64,000 bases of DNA from Cytobacillus firmus (GCF_023657595.1 NZ_CP098323.1:1822001-1886000); one strand, 5' to 3'; positions 19,021 to 28,819 are shown, numbered from the stretch's first letter. Notes: generated by a model from the letters alone, not told the origin. Program-made: numbers and translations.

Positions 19021-19340
19021 ATCAGGAAGATATATGCGTAAAATAAGGACAATAAAAAAATACAGTTCAATATGCCATACTACTAAAAGCGCTTACATAA
19101 AATGAAAGAGGTATGGTACTTTCAACTCATTACAAAATTGGGTTTATTAACTGGTGCATTTTTAGCAGGAAACTTAAATGTAATCGTTTTCAAAGTAGTA
19201 TTATACCAGAAAAAAAGAATTGGTACAGAAGGATTCACAAACATTTTTTTCTTTTCACCTTTTTTCGACAAATTGATAAATTTCTATTTCTTTATTGGGT
19301 AAAAAGTGTTATAGTATTTTCGATTAGTAGGAATGATTGA
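19021..19340. other. Gene-poor spacer before nupR
   Basis: About 320 nt. Two overlapping open frames of 66-75 codons (19102-19302 and 19113-19340) lack ribosome binding sites, and the sequence is AT-rich and low in complexity. No family similarity was recognised, so I do not call a gene. The nupR promoter candidate lies at the end. Confidence 0.5.
19307..19315 (+). promoter_or_regulatory. Extended -10 promoter candidate for nupR
   Basis: TGTTATAGT: a TGn extension plus TATAGT. The -35 is poor. It lies about 25 nt upstream of the inverted repeat at 19341. Confidence 0.5.
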
Positions 19341-19358
19341 ACATCAGAGGTCTGATGT
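19341..19358. promoter_or_regulatory. Candidate NupR operator
   Basis: ACATCAGAGGTCTGATGT is a perfect 8-bp inverted repeat around a 2-bp centre, located between the promoter candidate and the nupR ribosome binding site. The position suits autoregulation by the GntR-type product. A related half-match precedes nupO (21464-21477). Confidence 0.5.
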
Positions 19359-19387
19359 CTTGAGAACTGAAGTTGGAGGAACCCTGC

Positions 19388-20113
19388 ATGTCTATTAAGT
19401 CAGATAACCGGCATTTATATTTGCAAGTCATCGATCGATTAAAACAAGACATTGAAGATGGAGTGTATAAAGAAAAAGAAAAGCTTCCGTCCGAATTTGA
19501 TCTTGCCAAGCAGCTTGGTGTCAGCAGAGCCACACTGCGGGAGGCGCTGCGCATTCTTGAAGAAGAAAACGTCATCATCCGCCGTCACGGTGTAGGCACC
19601 TTTGTCAATGCAAAGCCGCTATTTACATCCGGCATCGAACAGCTTAATAGTGTCACAAACATGATTTTGCAGGCAGGGATGAAACCGGGAACTGTTTTCT
19701 TGAGTTCTGTAACTTTGGGACCGACTGAAGATGATATCCGCAGATTCTCATGTGCTTTAGACCAGGAAATTGCCGTGATTGAGCGGGTTAGAACAGCCAA
19801 TGGTGAACCGGTCGTTTATTGTGTGGATAAAGTTCCTGAGAATATTCTTCCGGACACGTTTTCCCACGAACAGGAGTCGATTCTTAAAATGCTTGAAGTT
19901 GAGGCAAACCGGAAAATCACTTATGCTGTTGCCCAAATAGAGCCTATTGGCTATCACGAAAAAATTTCCCCAATTCTGGAATGTGACCCGGAAACTGCAC
20001 TGCTTGTATTAAAGCAGATGCATTTCGATGAAGCGGATACTCCGATTCTTTATTCGGTCAATTATTTCAGAGCTGATAAGTTCAGTTTTCATGTCCTCAG
20101 AAAGAGAATCTAG
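19388..20113 (+). CDS. nupR: GntR-family (HutC/UTRA) regulator NupR
   Basis: A 241-aa regulator with an N-terminal GntR winged helix (residues ~10-75: [19 protein letters not shown] through [28 protein letters not shown]) and a C-terminal UTRA effector domain. It resembles YmfC of B. subtilis, renamed NupR as regulator of the guanosine transporter nupNOPQ. Here the gene stands directly upstream of nupNOPQ, which supports that role. ATG 19388 follows GGAGGA by 7 nt. No terminator separates it from nupN, 71 nt downstream. Confidence 0.82.
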   Translation: MSIKSDNRHLYLQVIDRLKQDIEDGVYKEKEKLPSEFDLAKQLGVSRATLREALRILEEENVIIRRHGVGTFVNAKPLFTSGIEQLNSVTNMILQAGMKPGTVFLSSVTLGPTEDDIRRFSCALDQEIAVIERVRTANGEPVVYCVDKVPENILPDTFSHEQESILKMLEVEANRKITYAVAQIEPIGYHEKISPILECDPETALLVLKQMHFDEADTPILYSVNYFRADKFSFHVLRKRI

Positions 20114-20184
20114 CTTTTGGGGATGCACGAAAACACATCATTCATTCCGCTAATGCAAAAACAATTTCTTAGGGGGTACCAACC

Positions 20185-21291
20185 TTGAAAAAGCGTAAAT
20201 TTGGATTGGCGCTATCTTTAGTTCTTGCTGCTGGAACAATTCTGGGTGCTTGCGGTAAAAGTGAAGAAAAAGGCGGAGAAACAGCTGGCGGAGACGATAA
20301 AGAAAAAGCATTCTCTGTAGCGATGGTAACAGATGTCGGCGGTGTAGATGATAAATCATTTAACCAATCTGCTTGGGAAGGCTTAAAAGCATTTGGTGAC
20401 GAAAATGGACTTGAAAAAGGAAAAGGCGGATTTGACTATCTTCAATCACAGTCAGATGCTGACTATTCTACAAACCTTAATACATTAGCACGTCAGGACT
20501 TTGATCTTGTTTTTGGAATCGGTTTCTTAATGGAAGGTGCAATCAATGAGATTGCTCAGCAGCAAAAAGATTCTCATTTCGGCATCGTTGACGCGGTCGT
20601 AGATCAGCCGAACGTAGCAAGCATTATGTTTAAAGAGCAGGAAGCTGCATTCCTTGCAGGTGTTGCTGCAGCAAATGCAACTAAAGAAAACAAAATCGGT
20701 TTCATCGGCGGTATGGAAATTCCGGTTATCGAGCGTTTTGAGTCTGGATTCCTTGCTGGTGTTCAAGCGGTAAACCCTGATATTAAAGTAGAAGTTCAAT
20801 ATGCTGGAGCATTTGATAAAGCTGAATTAGGTCAGACAATTGCTTCTAAAATGTACTCTTCTGGCGTAGATGTAATCTTCCACGCTGCCGGCGGAACTGG
20901 AAACGGCCTTTTCAAGGAAGCTCGTGACCTTAAAAAGAAAGACCCGGCAAGAGAACTTTGGGCAATCGGTGTTGACTCAGATCAGACAGCTGAAGGTGTA
21001 GTAGAAATCGATGGCAAAGAGCACAATGTAATCCTTACATCTGCTCTTAAGCGTGTAGACAATGCTGTTAAGGACCTTTCTACAAAGGCTAAAGACGGCA
21101 GCTTCCCTGGTGGAGAAACAACTACTTACGGATTGGCTGAAGACGGTGTAGGCCTTGCTCCTATCAACCCGGAAGTATCAGCGAAAGCAGAAATCGAAGG
21201 TGCAGTTAAAGAATGGCAGGAAAAGATCAAGAATGGTGATCTGACTGTTCCATCTTCAAAAGATGAACTGGCTTCTTTCTCAGTTGAATAA
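20185..21291 (+). CDS. nupN: Nucleoside ABC transporter substrate-binding lipoprotein (BMP family)
   Basis: A 368-aa Med/BMP-family binding protein. The signal peptide ends in the lipobox LGAC, giving a lipid-anchored Cys at about residue 23, followed by a Gly/Glu/Lys-rich linker. The family motifs [16 protein letters not shown] and [15 protein letters not shown] are present. The B. subtilis counterpart binds guanosine and related nucleosides for NupOPQ. The start is TTG 20185 behind AGGGGGT. A terminator hairpin after the gene may reduce expression of the downstream ATPase and permeases, a common arrangement for binding proteins. Confidence 0.92.
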   Translation: MKKRKFGLALSLVLAAGTILGACGKSEEKGGETAGGDDKEKAFSVAMVTDVGGVDDKSFNQSAWEGLKAFGDENGLEKGKGGFDYLQSQSDADYSTNLNTLARQDFDLVFGIGFLMEGAINEIAQQQKDSHFGIVDAVVDQPNVASIMFKEQEAAFLAGVAAANATKENKIGFIGGMEIPVIERFESGFLAGVQAVNPDIKVEVQYAGAFDKAELGQTIASKMYSSGVDVIFHAAGGTGNGLFKEARDLKKKDPARELWAIGVDSDQTAEGVVEIDGKEHNVILTSALKRVDNAVKDLSTKAKDGSFPGGETTTYGLAEDGVGLAPINPEVSAKAEIEGAVKEWQEKIKNGDLTVPSSKDELASFSVE

Positions 21292-21299
21292 TTAACTTT

Positions 21300-21341
21300 A
21301 AGGAATAAGCAGGTTGCACTGCGGCCTCTTATTCCTTTTTT
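21300..21341 (+). terminator. Terminator/attenuator after nupN
   Basis: AGGAATAAG (21301-21309) pairs with CTTATTCCT (21328-21336), with inner AGG/CCT pairing, then T6. It sits inside the operon and may give a high binding-protein to permease ratio. Confidence 0.75.
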
Positions 21342-21417
21342 AAAAGTTTAATTGAAGGACAGAATAAATTCTGTATTTCACTTAGATTTTTAATGAAATA
21401 ATTCTAATTTCATATTA

Positions 21418-21453
21418 CTTAGAAACTTGGCTTTATGGCCAGGTTTTTCTAAG
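21418..21453 (+). other. Stem-loop in the nupN-nupO spacer
   Basis: CTTAGAAA (21418-21425) pairs with TTTCTAAG (21446-21453), and CTTGGC with GCCAGG inside. No T run follows. It may be a processing or stability element. Confidence 0.4.
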
Positions 21454-21518
21454 AAATCCCAAGGTCTGACCTCTAACTACTAATAATTTCCTTATATTTT
21501 GAGCAAGGAGTGAAACAA

Positions 21519-23054
21519 ATGGATTATGTTATTGAAATGCTCAACATTCGCAAGGAGTTTCCTGGAATCGTTGCAAATGATAATATCACGCTTCAGCTGA
21601 AACCAGGTGAAATTCATGCGCTGCTTGGCGAAAATGGTGCAGGCAAGTCAACGTTAATGAATGTCCTTTTTGGCCTGTATCAGCCTGAAAAGGGTGAAAT
21701 TAAAGTTAAAGGAAAACCGGTGCGCATCACCGATCCTAATATAGCAAACGACTTGGGCATCGGGATGGTCCACCAGCATTTCATGCTTGTTGACCGTTTC
21801 ACTGTCACTGAAAATATTATTCTGGGAAAAGAAACAACCAAAGGCGGAAAAATAGATATTAAAAAGGCTGAGAAGGAAGTCAGGGAGATTTCCGAGCGAT
21901 ATGGACTTGCGGTCGACCCTCAGGCGAAAATTTCCGATATTTCAGTAGGAATGCAGCAGCGAGTGGAGATCTTAAAGACTCTATATCGGGGTGCTGAAAT
22001 CCTTATTTTTGATGAGCCTACTGCTGTTCTGACTCCGCAGGAAATTAAAGAGTTAATTCAGATTATGAAAACTTTAATTCAGGAAGGCAAATCTATTATT
22101 CTTATCACTCACAAGCTGAAGGAAATCATGGAAGTGTGTGATCGGGTAACGGTTATCCGCAAAGGAGTTGGAATCGGTACTGTTAATGTCACTGAAACGA
22201 ACCCGAATGAACTTGCCAGCTTAATGGTGGGAAGGGAAGTCACTTTTAAAACGGATAAAACAGCCTCGAAGCCGCAGGAGCAGGTGCTTGAGATTCATGA
22301 CTTAAATGTGAAAGATTCACGGGGTCTTGGTGTTGTTAATAACCTTAACCTCAATGTACGAGCAGGTGAAATTGTCGGTATTGCCGGTGTAGACGGGAAT
22401 GGACAGTCAGAATTAATTGAAGCGATCACTGGCTTGAGGAAGTCTGAAAGCGGTTCAATTAAATTGAATGGCAAAGAAATTGTGAATATGTCTCCTCGTA
22501 AAGTTACGGAGACTGGTGTAGGGCATATCCCACAGGACCGTCATAAGCATGGACTTGTCCTTGATTTTCCAATCGGAGAAAATATGGTTCTGCAAACCTA
22601 TTACAAAGTGCCATTCTCAAAAAAAGGTGTTCTAAACTTTAAAGAAATATATAGTAAAGCAACAAAGCTGATTAAAGAATTTGACGTCAGAACCCCAAGT
22701 GAATATACACTTGCAAGGGCACTTTCCGGCGGTAACCAGCAGAAAGCCATAATCGGACGTGAAATTGACCGCAACCCGGATCTCCTGATCGCTGCTCAGC
22801 CGACACGGGGTCTGGATGTTGGAGCAATTGAATACATTCACAAGCGTCTGATTGAACAGCGTGACCAGGGGAAAGCAGTGCTGCTTATTTCATTCGAATT
22901 GGATGAAATTATGAATGTCAGCGACCGGATCGCTGTTATTTATGAGGGTGAAATTGTAGCAGTAGTTGACCCTAAACAAACAACTGAACAAGAATTAGGT
23001 TTATTGATGGCCGGTTCTAAACGGAAGGAAGCGGGTGGCGAAAACCATGTCTAA
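21519..23054 (+). CDS. nupO: Nucleoside ABC transporter ATPase (tandem ATPase)
   Basis: A 511-aa protein with two ABC domains in tandem. The first has Walker A GENGAGKST, signature SVGMQQR and Walker B IFDEPTAVL. The second has a degenerate Walker A (GVDGNGQSE) but a standard signature LSGGNQQK and Walker B-like IAAQPTRGL, typical of the sugar/nucleoside-type double ATPases. ATG 21519 is chosen because AAGGAG (21505-21510) lies 8 nt upstream; a GTG at 21510 overlaps that site. It overlaps nupP by 8 nt. Confidence 0.94.
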   Translation: MDYVIEMLNIRKEFPGIVANDNITLQLKPGEIHALLGENGAGKSTLMNVLFGLYQPEKGEIKVKGKPVRITDPNIANDLGIGMVHQHFMLVDRFTVTENIILGKETTKGGKIDIKKAEKEVREISERYGLAVDPQAKISDISVGMQQRVEILKTLYRGAEILIFDEPTAVLTPQEIKELIQIMKTLIQEGKSIILITHKLKEIMEVCDRVTVIRKGVGIGTVNVTETNPNELASLMVGREVTFKTDKTASKPQEQVLEIHDLNVKDSRGLGVVNNLNLNVRAGEIVGIAGVDGNGQSELIEAITGLRKSESGSIKLNGKEIVNMSPRKVTETGVGHIPQDRHKHGLVLDFPIGENMVLQTYYKVPFSKKGVLNFKEIYSKATKLIKEFDVRTPSEYTLARALSGGNQQKAIIGREIDRNPDLLIAAQPTRGLDVGAIEYIHKRLIEQRDQGKAVLLISFELDEIMNVSDRIAVIYEGEIVAVVDPKQTTEQELGLLMAGSKRKEAGGENHV

Positions 23055-24093
23055 TCGCATGAAGAACATTGTCGTACCTCTAGTTGCCGTTCTGCTCGGG
23101 GTATTAGTAGGTACAATCATTATGATAGCAACTGGATATAATGCCGGATCTGCATTTATTGCATTATGGAACGGTGCTTTTGGTGAAATCTACTACACTG
23201 GTGAAGTAGTCAGACAGGTCACACCTTATATTCTGGCCGGTTTGGCAGTTGCATTTGCTTTCCGTACAGGCTTATTTAATATCGGTGTTGAAGGACAGCT
23301 GATCGTCGGATGGCTTGCAGCTGTTTGGGTAGGGGTTGCATTTGAACTTCCAAAATTCATTCATCTCCCGCTCGCGGTTCTCGCAGCTGCAGCGGCTGGC
23401 GCGCTTTGGGCATTCATACCGGGCCTTTTGAAAGCCAAGTTCAAAGTGCATGAAGTAATTGTCACGATCATGATGAACTATGTGGCCTTGCATGTAACCA
23501 ACTATATTATCCGTACGGTTCTTTCAGAAAAAAGTGACCGGACCGAGATGATTGCAGAATCTGCATCATTGCGTTCCCCGTTTCTTGAGGGATTAACTGA
23601 TTATTCTCGTCTGCATTGGGGAATTTTAATTGCTTTAGCATGTGTGTTTATTATGTGGTTCCTATTAGAAAAAACATCGAAGGGATACGAATTGCGCGCT
23701 GTAGGCTTTAACCAGCATGCATCTGAATATGCGGGCATGAGCGTCAGCAAAAATATCATTCTATCAATGGTCATCTCAGGAGCATTTGCAGGCCTTGCCG
23801 GTGCCATGGAAGCATTGGGTACATTCGGCTATGCAGCCATTAAGGGCGGCTTTACGGGAGTAGGTTTTGACGGTATTGCGGTAGCACTCTTAGGCGGGAA
23901 TGGGCCAATTGGAATTATTTTTGCAGCATTGCTATTCGGAAGCTTGAAGGTCGGCGCCTTAAACATGCCGCTTGAAGCTGGAGTTCCTAATGAACTTGTT
24001 GATATTATCATTGCACTTATCGTGTTCTTTGTTGCAGCAAGCTATATGATTCGCATCTTTATTGACCGTATCAGCAAAAAGGGGGTGAAGTAA
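23047..24093 (+). CDS. nupP: Nucleoside ABC transporter permease
   Basis: A 348-aa polytopic membrane protein (8-10 hydrophobic segments) of the BPD_transp_2 family, with the typical GLFNIGVEGQL motif and the cytoplasmic-loop ELRAVGFNQHASEYAGMSV that contacts the ATPase. It starts inside the last codons of nupO (8-nt overlap), so it is translationally coupled. It forms the channel heterodimer with NupQ. Confidence 0.93.
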   Translation: MSNRMKNIVVPLVAVLLGVLVGTIIMIATGYNAGSAFIALWNGAFGEIYYTGEVVRQVTPYILAGLAVAFAFRTGLFNIGVEGQLIVGWLAAVWVGVAFELPKFIHLPLAVLAAAAAGALWAFIPGLLKAKFKVHEVIVTIMMNYVALHVTNYIIRTVLSEKSDRTEMIAESASLRSPFLEGLTDYSRLHWGILIALACVFIMWFLLEKTSKGYELRAVGFNQHASEYAGMSVSKNIILSMVISGAFAGLAGAMEALGTFGYAAIKGGFTGVGFDGIAVALLGGNGPIGIIFAALLFGSLKVGALNMPLEAGVPNELVDIIIALIVFFVAASYMIRIFIDRISKKGVK

Positions 24094-25053
24094 GTGGGCT
24101 TAATGGAGATCTTATTAATTATTATTCCATCAACTTTGCTTTGGGCAGCCCCGCTTATTTTCACTGGATTGGGCGGAAACTTCTCAGAGAGCTCCGGTGT
24201 TGTAAATATTGGTTTAGAAGGCTTAATGGTAATTGGAGCATTCACTGCCATTGTTTTTAACCTTACGTTTGTTGATGTATTTGGCAGCATGACTCCGTGG
24301 GTTGCATTACTCGCAGCTATGGTTGTTGGAGCTCTATTATCCATCCTGCATGCCGTTGCTTCTATTACGTTTAGAGCTGACCAGGTTGTGTCAGGGGTTG
24401 CGATTAACCTTCTGGCAATTGGTGCAGCACTGTTCCTGGTTAAATTCATTTATGGAAAAGGTCAGACAGATATCATTCAAAAAGGATTCAGCAAAGTGGA
24501 TATTCCATTTTTGAGTGACATACCTGTTATCGGTAAATTGTTCTTCTCAAACACTTATTATACTTCATTCGCTGCCATTGCCGTTGCATTTCTAGCCTGG
24601 TTTGTGATGTTTAAGACTCCATTCGGGCTAAGGCTTCGGGCGGTTGGTGAACACCCAATGGCTGCGGATACAATGGGTATCAATGTAACAAGGATGAGAT
24701 ACATTGGGGTATTAATCTCAGGAGCCCTTGCAGGAATAGGCGGCGGCGTGTATGCACAATCGATTTCTTCAGACTTCGGGCATGCGACCATCAGCGGCCA
24801 GGGCTTTATGGCTCTGGCGGCACTGATCTTTGGTAAGTGGCATCCGCTTGGTGTTATGGGTGCGGCTTTGTTCTTCGGATTTGCACAAAGCTTGAGCATC
24901 ATCGGCTCCAGCCTTCCATTCCTTGAGAATATTCCAAATGTCTATCTTCTCATTGCACCATATGTTTTAACGATTCTGGCATTAACGGGTTTCATCGGAC
25001 GCGCGGATGCTCCAAAAGCATCTGGTACTCCTTATATAAAAGGAAAACGTTAA
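24094..25053 (+). CDS. nupQ: Nucleoside ABC transporter permease
   Basis: A 319-aa polytopic membrane protein, partner of NupP. The pairing motif GVVNIGLEGLM and the coupling-loop LRLRAVGEHPMAADTMGINV are visible. GTG 24094 directly follows the nupP stop and has AGGGGGTGA about 6 nt upstream; an ATG three codons later would be too far from that site. It is the last gene of the operon, closed by a 15-bp terminator. Confidence 0.92.
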   Translation: MGLMEILLIIIPSTLLWAAPLIFTGLGGNFSESSGVVNIGLEGLMVIGAFTAIVFNLTFVDVFGSMTPWVALLAAMVVGALLSILHAVASITFRADQVVSGVAINLLAIGAALFLVKFIYGKGQTDIIQKGFSKVDIPFLSDIPVIGKLFFSNTYYTSFAAIAVAFLAWFVMFKTPFGLRLRAVGEHPMAADTMGINVTRMRYIGVLISGALAGIGGGVYAQSISSDFGHATISGQGFMALAALIFGKWHPLGVMGAALFFGFAQSLSIIGSSLPFLENIPNVYLLIAPYVLTILALTGFIGRADAPKASGTPYIKGKR

Positions 25054-25056
25054 CAC

Positions 25057-25092
25057 AAAAAGCCTCATTTCTTTTCGGAAATGGGGCTTTTT
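25057..25092 (+). terminator. Intrinsic terminator after nupQ
   Basis: A 15-bp stem with one G-T pair (25057-25071 with 25078-25092) ending in T5. Confidence 0.9.
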
Positions 25093-25194
25093 ATTGTTCA
25101 GATTCTTATTGAAAACCATTTAGTCATCCCTAATTCAAGGACAAGCGGCTATCATTTATAAAAAATATATAAACCTTCCAATACAGCCAATAAC

Positions 25195-25224
25195 TTGAAA
25201 TAAAGAAATAGGGCAAGGTATAGT
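25195..25224 (+). promoter_or_regulatory. Sigma-A promoter of the ymfF operon
   Basis: TTGAAA (25195-25200), 18 nt, TATAGT (25219-25224), both 5/6 matches, leaving a leader of about 120 nt. The rest of the nupQ-ymfF gap shows nothing else I can name. Confidence 0.55.
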
Positions 25225-25352
25225 AAGAATATGATTTATTACAAAGGATATTATAGAAGATATCAGCAAAGTGTTTACATACAGGGGATGCTCCCTTTTT
25301 TTACTATTGACCGTACTTTGGACTCATCAATCTACTGACAGGAGGAAAAGAC

Positions 25353-26633
25353 ATGGCCGTAATCTCTGAATCCGTAAAAGCCATGAATGGCTATAAGCTT
25401 CACGTGGTTAAAACAGAGAAATATAAAACCAATACCCTGGTTTGGAAAATGAAAGCCCCGCTTGAAAAGAGTACAGTTACATTAAGATCCCTATTGCCTC
25501 ATGTATTGCAGAGCAGCAGTTCGTCCTACCCTTCAACCGGAAAGCTGCGGGCTTACCTTGATGAATTATATGGTGCAACGCTTTTCGTCGATTTGGCGAA
25601 AAAGGGCGAGTATCATGTCATTACCATTTCAGTTGAAATCGCAAACGAAAAATTTCTTTCAGATCCAACGCCTCTTTTGAAAAAAGCGTTCCAGTTTTTA
25701 GCGGAAATCCTGACAAAGCCAAATGTGCATGAAGGCGCTTTTGACGAGGATACAGTTGAAAAAGAAAAAAGGACGCTTAAACAGCGAATTCAATCAGTTT
25801 ACGATGATAAAATGCGCTATTCAAATTTCCGGCTTGTTCAGGAAATGTGCAAAGATGAGCCTTATGCACTGCATGTGCATGGCGAGAAAGATGATGTGGA
25901 CAATATCACTCCTCAAAGACTTTATGAATATTATCAGCAGGCAATGGCGCAGGATGAGCTTGATTTATATGTTATAGGTGACGTGGAAGAGGCAGATGCC
26001 GAATCCTATGCAGGTGAGCTTTTAACTTTTGAAAAGAGATCACCTCAGACAGCGCCAGCATCCTCTGGTAGAACGAAGGAATCTGTAAACGAAGTCCGGG
26101 AAGAACAGGATGTGAAGCAGGGGAAACTCAATATCGGCTACCGGACAAATGTCGTGTACGGTGATCCGGAATATTATGCGCTTCAGGTATTCAATGGAAT
26201 CTTCGGAGGTTTTTCTCATTCAAAACTGTTTTTGAATGTCCGGGAAAAAGCCAGTCTCGCATACTATGTAGCCAGCCGCCTGGAAAGCCATAAAGGGTTA
26301 ATGATGGTGATGTCCGGAATCGATAACAGCAACTATGACCAGGCAGTGAGTATTATTAAAGAACAACTGGAAGCTATGAAGAATGGTGACTTTACAGAAC
26401 AGGAAATGGAACAGACCAAAGCAGTCATAAAAAATCAGCTTCTGGAGACTGTTGATACAGCACGCGGAATTGTCGAAGTCCTTTACCATAATGTTGTGTC
26501 AGGAAAAGAAATTACCCTTCAAACCTGGATGGATGAAATGGATAAAGTAACAAAAGAGGAAATTGCCGCGACAGCCAAGAAGGTCAGTTTGGACACTGTG
26601 TATTTTCTGACAGGAAAGGAGGCGGGCAAGTAA
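25353..26633 (+). CDS. ymfF: M16-like peptidase without zinc motif, YmfF
   Basis: A 426-aa protein of the M16 fold. The N-terminal domain lacks HxxEH (the corresponding part reads LRSLLPHVLQSSSSSYP, followed by LDELYGATLF), so it is predicted to be the non-catalytic member of a pair with YmfH, as in mitochondrial-type processing peptidases. The C-terminal domain retains FGGFSHSKLFLNVREKASLAYYV. RBS AGGAGG precedes the ATG. The final base of its stop codon is the first base of the ymfH start. Resembles AlbF/YmfF proteins. Confidence 0.88.
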   Translation: MAVISESVKAMNGYKLHVVKTEKYKTNTLVWKMKAPLEKSTVTLRSLLPHVLQSSSSSYPSTGKLRAYLDELYGATLFVDLAKKGEYHVITISVEIANEKFLSDPTPLLKKAFQFLAEILTKPNVHEGAFDEDTVEKEKRTLKQRIQSVYDDKMRYSNFRLVQEMCKDEPYALHVHGEKDDVDNITPQRLYEYYQQAMAQDELDLYVIGDVEEADAESYAGELLTFEKRSPQTAPASSGRTKESVNEVREEQDVKQGKLNIGYRTNVVYGDPEYYALQVFNGIFGGFSHSKLFLNVREKASLAYYVASRLESHKGLMMVMSGIDNSNYDQAVSIIKEQLEAMKNGDFTEQEMEQTKAVIKNQLLETVDTARGIVEVLYHNVVSGKEITLQTWMDEMDKVTKEEIAATAKKVSLDTVYFLTGKEAGK

Positions 26634-27922
26634 TGGAAAAAATCACTTTTGACCAGCTTCAGGAAGAGCTGTATTATGAAAAACTTGAAAGTGGGCTGGA
26701 TGTATATATCTTGCCTAAAAAGGGATTTAACAAGACTTATGCCACTTTTACGACGAAATATGGTTCAATTGACAATCATTTCCTGCCCCCCGGAAAAGAA
26801 GAGTATGTAAATGTTCCGGATGGCATAGCCCATTTTTTGGAGCATAAGCTTTTTGAGAAAGAAGACGGGGATGTGTTCCAGCAATTCAGCAAGCAGGGAG
26901 CATCAGCTAATGCTTTTACATCTTTCACCAGGACAGCTTATCTATTTTCCAGCACGTCCAATGTAGAGATGAACCTTGAAACGCTGATTGATTTTGTGCA
27001 GGACCCTTATTTTACAGAAAAGACTGTTGAAAAAGAGAAAGGAATCATCGGACAGGAAATCACCATGTATGATGACAATCCTGACTGGCGCTTATATTTT
27101 GGCCTGATCGAAAATATGTTCAAAAACCATCCTGTTAAAATCGATATCGCAGGTACGATCGAATCCATTTCCCATATCACGAAAGATATGCTGTATGAAT
27201 GCTATGAAACTTTCTACCACCCAAGCAATATGCTGCTGTTCATAGTCGGACCAGTTGATCCGGATCAAATCATGACTCAGGTGAGGGATAACCAAAGCAA
27301 GAAGGATTATAATGAGATGGCGGAAATCAAACGCCAAGTCGAAGGAGAGCCTTCTGAAGCGGCCAAGAAGAAAAAAGTTCTTGAGATGAATGTCCAGACC
27401 TCAAAGTGCCTGGTTGGGATAAAGAGCAGTACTGCAAATCAGTCAGGCAAAGAAATGCTTAAAAATGAGCTTAGTCTGAATGTGCTGCTCGATATCTTAT
27501 TCGGTAAAAGCTCTGAGCAGTACAGCACACTGTACAGTGAAGGGTTAATTGATGACACATTCTCCTTTGATTATACACAGGAGCAGGGTTTTGGATTTGC
27601 CATGGTGGGCGGAGACACAAACGATCCTGACCGTTTGGCTGAAACACTGCAAAAGATGCTACTGGATGCAAGGGAAAAGGGAACTATTTCACAGGAAACA
27701 CTTGATCGGACAAAAAAGAAGAAAATAGGCGCATTCCTGCGGGCTGTCAATTCACCGGAATATATCGCCAATCAATTTACCCGGTATGCTTTTAATGAAA
27801 TGGATTTATTTGATGTTGTGCCGACCCTCGAAAGCATCACTCTTGATGATGTGGAAAATGCGGCTGGTAATTTGATAAGTGAAGAACGGTTTACGGTTTG
27901 CCAGGTTGTCCCTAAGAAATAA
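26633..27922 (+). CDS. ymfH: M16-family zinc peptidase YmfH
   Basis: A 429-aa M16 peptidase with the intact inverted zinc motif HFLEH (in PDGIAHFLEHKLFEK) and the third ligand glutamate in KEKGIIGQEITMYDDNPDW. It overlaps ymfF by one base, so the inactive and active subunits are made together; a heterodimer is likely. The substrate is unknown. GGAGGCGGG acts as ribosome binding site within the end of ymfF. Confidence 0.9.
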   Translation: MEKITFDQLQEELYYEKLESGLDVYILPKKGFNKTYATFTTKYGSIDNHFLPPGKEEYVNVPDGIAHFLEHKLFEKEDGDVFQQFSKQGASANAFTSFTRTAYLFSSTSNVEMNLETLIDFVQDPYFTEKTVEKEKGIIGQEITMYDDNPDWRLYFGLIENMFKNHPVKIDIAGTIESISHITKDMLYECYETFYHPSNMLLFIVGPVDPDQIMTQVRDNQSKKDYNEMAEIKRQVEGEPSEAAKKKKVLEMNVQTSKCLVGIKSSTANQSGKEMLKNELSLNVLLDILFGKSSEQYSTLYSEGLIDDTFSFDYTQEQGFGFAMVGGDTNDPDRLAETLQKMLLDAREKGTISQETLDRTKKKKIGAFLRAVNSPEYIANQFTRYAFNEMDLFDVVPTLESITLDDVENAAGNLISEERFTVCQVVPKK

Positions 27923-27934
27923 CAAGCAGTTTCA

Positions 27935-27967
27935 GCAGAGCGCCATTAAATGGCGCTTTGCTTTTTT
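27935..27967 (+). terminator. Intrinsic terminator between ymfH and ymfI
   Basis: An 11-bp stem with one G-T pair (27935-27945 with 27951-27961), then T6, ending just before the ymfI ribosome binding site. Confidence 0.8.
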
Positions 27968-27981
27968 CGGGAGGATATGAA

Positions 27982-28704
27982 ATGAAGAAATTTGCATTAA
28001 TAACTGGAGCGAGCGGAGGAATCGGCCAAGCAGTCAGTGTCAAACTGGCAGAAGAAGGCTATTCGCTTTATTTGCATTACAATCATAATATGGAGGGGAT
28101 CAACAGGCTTCTGGACCGCCTGCAAAGGTTTGGCGGAGAATATATTCCGATCCAGGCAGACCTGTCTGTACCAGGCGGGTATAAAAAAATTATTCCTGAC
28201 ATATTTTCACTTGATGCCATTATTCATAATAGCGGAACAGCTCAATATGGACTTCTTACTGAAATACAGCAAGCGGAAATGGAAGCTCTAATGAACCTCC
28301 ATGTGACCTCGCCGCTTCTCCTGACGAAAGAGCTTTTGCCGAAATTTTTAACAAAGGGGGGCGGAAATATTATAGTCGTTTCTTCGATATGGGGCCAAAC
28401 GGGTGCCGCTTGTGAAGTTGCATACTCGGCTGCAAAGGGTGCACAAATTGCTTTTGCAAAGGCATTAAGCAAGGAGGTTGCCCTTAGTGGGGTAAGGGTT
28501 AATGCTATTGCCCCGGGTGCCGTTGAGACGGCCATGCTGAAGGATTTTACTGAAGAAGAGCTTAATGCTGTAAAAAGCGAAATTCCTATGGGCAGGCTTG
28601 CCTTGCCTGCTGACATAGCCAACGCCATTTCCTTTCTTCTTTCAGAAAATGCCTCGTATATTACCGGGCAGGTTATGGCAGTAAATGGCGGCTGGTATAC
28701 GTAA
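27982..28704 (+). CDS. ymfI: Short-chain dehydrogenase/reductase YmfI
   Basis: A 240-aa classical SDR. The nucleotide motif TGASGGIGQ is at the N-terminus, VVSS precedes the catalytic YSAAK (YxxxK), and the end reads ITGQVMAVNGGWYT. It resembles 3-oxoacyl-ACP reductases (FabG-like), but the substrate is not known. ATG 27982 follows GGGAGG by 7 nt. It lies 3' to ymfH as in B. subtilis. Confidence 0.9.
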   Translation: MKKFALITGASGGIGQAVSVKLAEEGYSLYLHYNHNMEGINRLLDRLQRFGGEYIPIQADLSVPGGYKKIIPDIFSLDAIIHNSGTAQYGLLTEIQQAEMEALMNLHVTSPLLLTKELLPKFLTKGGGNIIVVSSIWGQTGAACEVAYSAAKGAQIAFAKALSKEVALSGVRVNAIAPGAVETAMLKDFTEEELNAVKSEIPMGRLALPADIANAISFLLSENASYITGQVMAVNGGWYT

Positions 28705-28819
28705 CTGCCAATCGTTCAAAGAAGTGTCACATATTTTTTGAGTCATGTCTAAGTGCATGAATATTTTATTCAGCCCCTAAGCACAATATAATTGTACAAC
28801 ATTTAAAGGAGGCAAAATT

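Noticed and set aside
19102..19340. Two overlapping open frames before nupR
   Set aside because: No ribosome binding site, AT-rich low-complexity sequence, and no recognisable family; both frames being open fits base composition.
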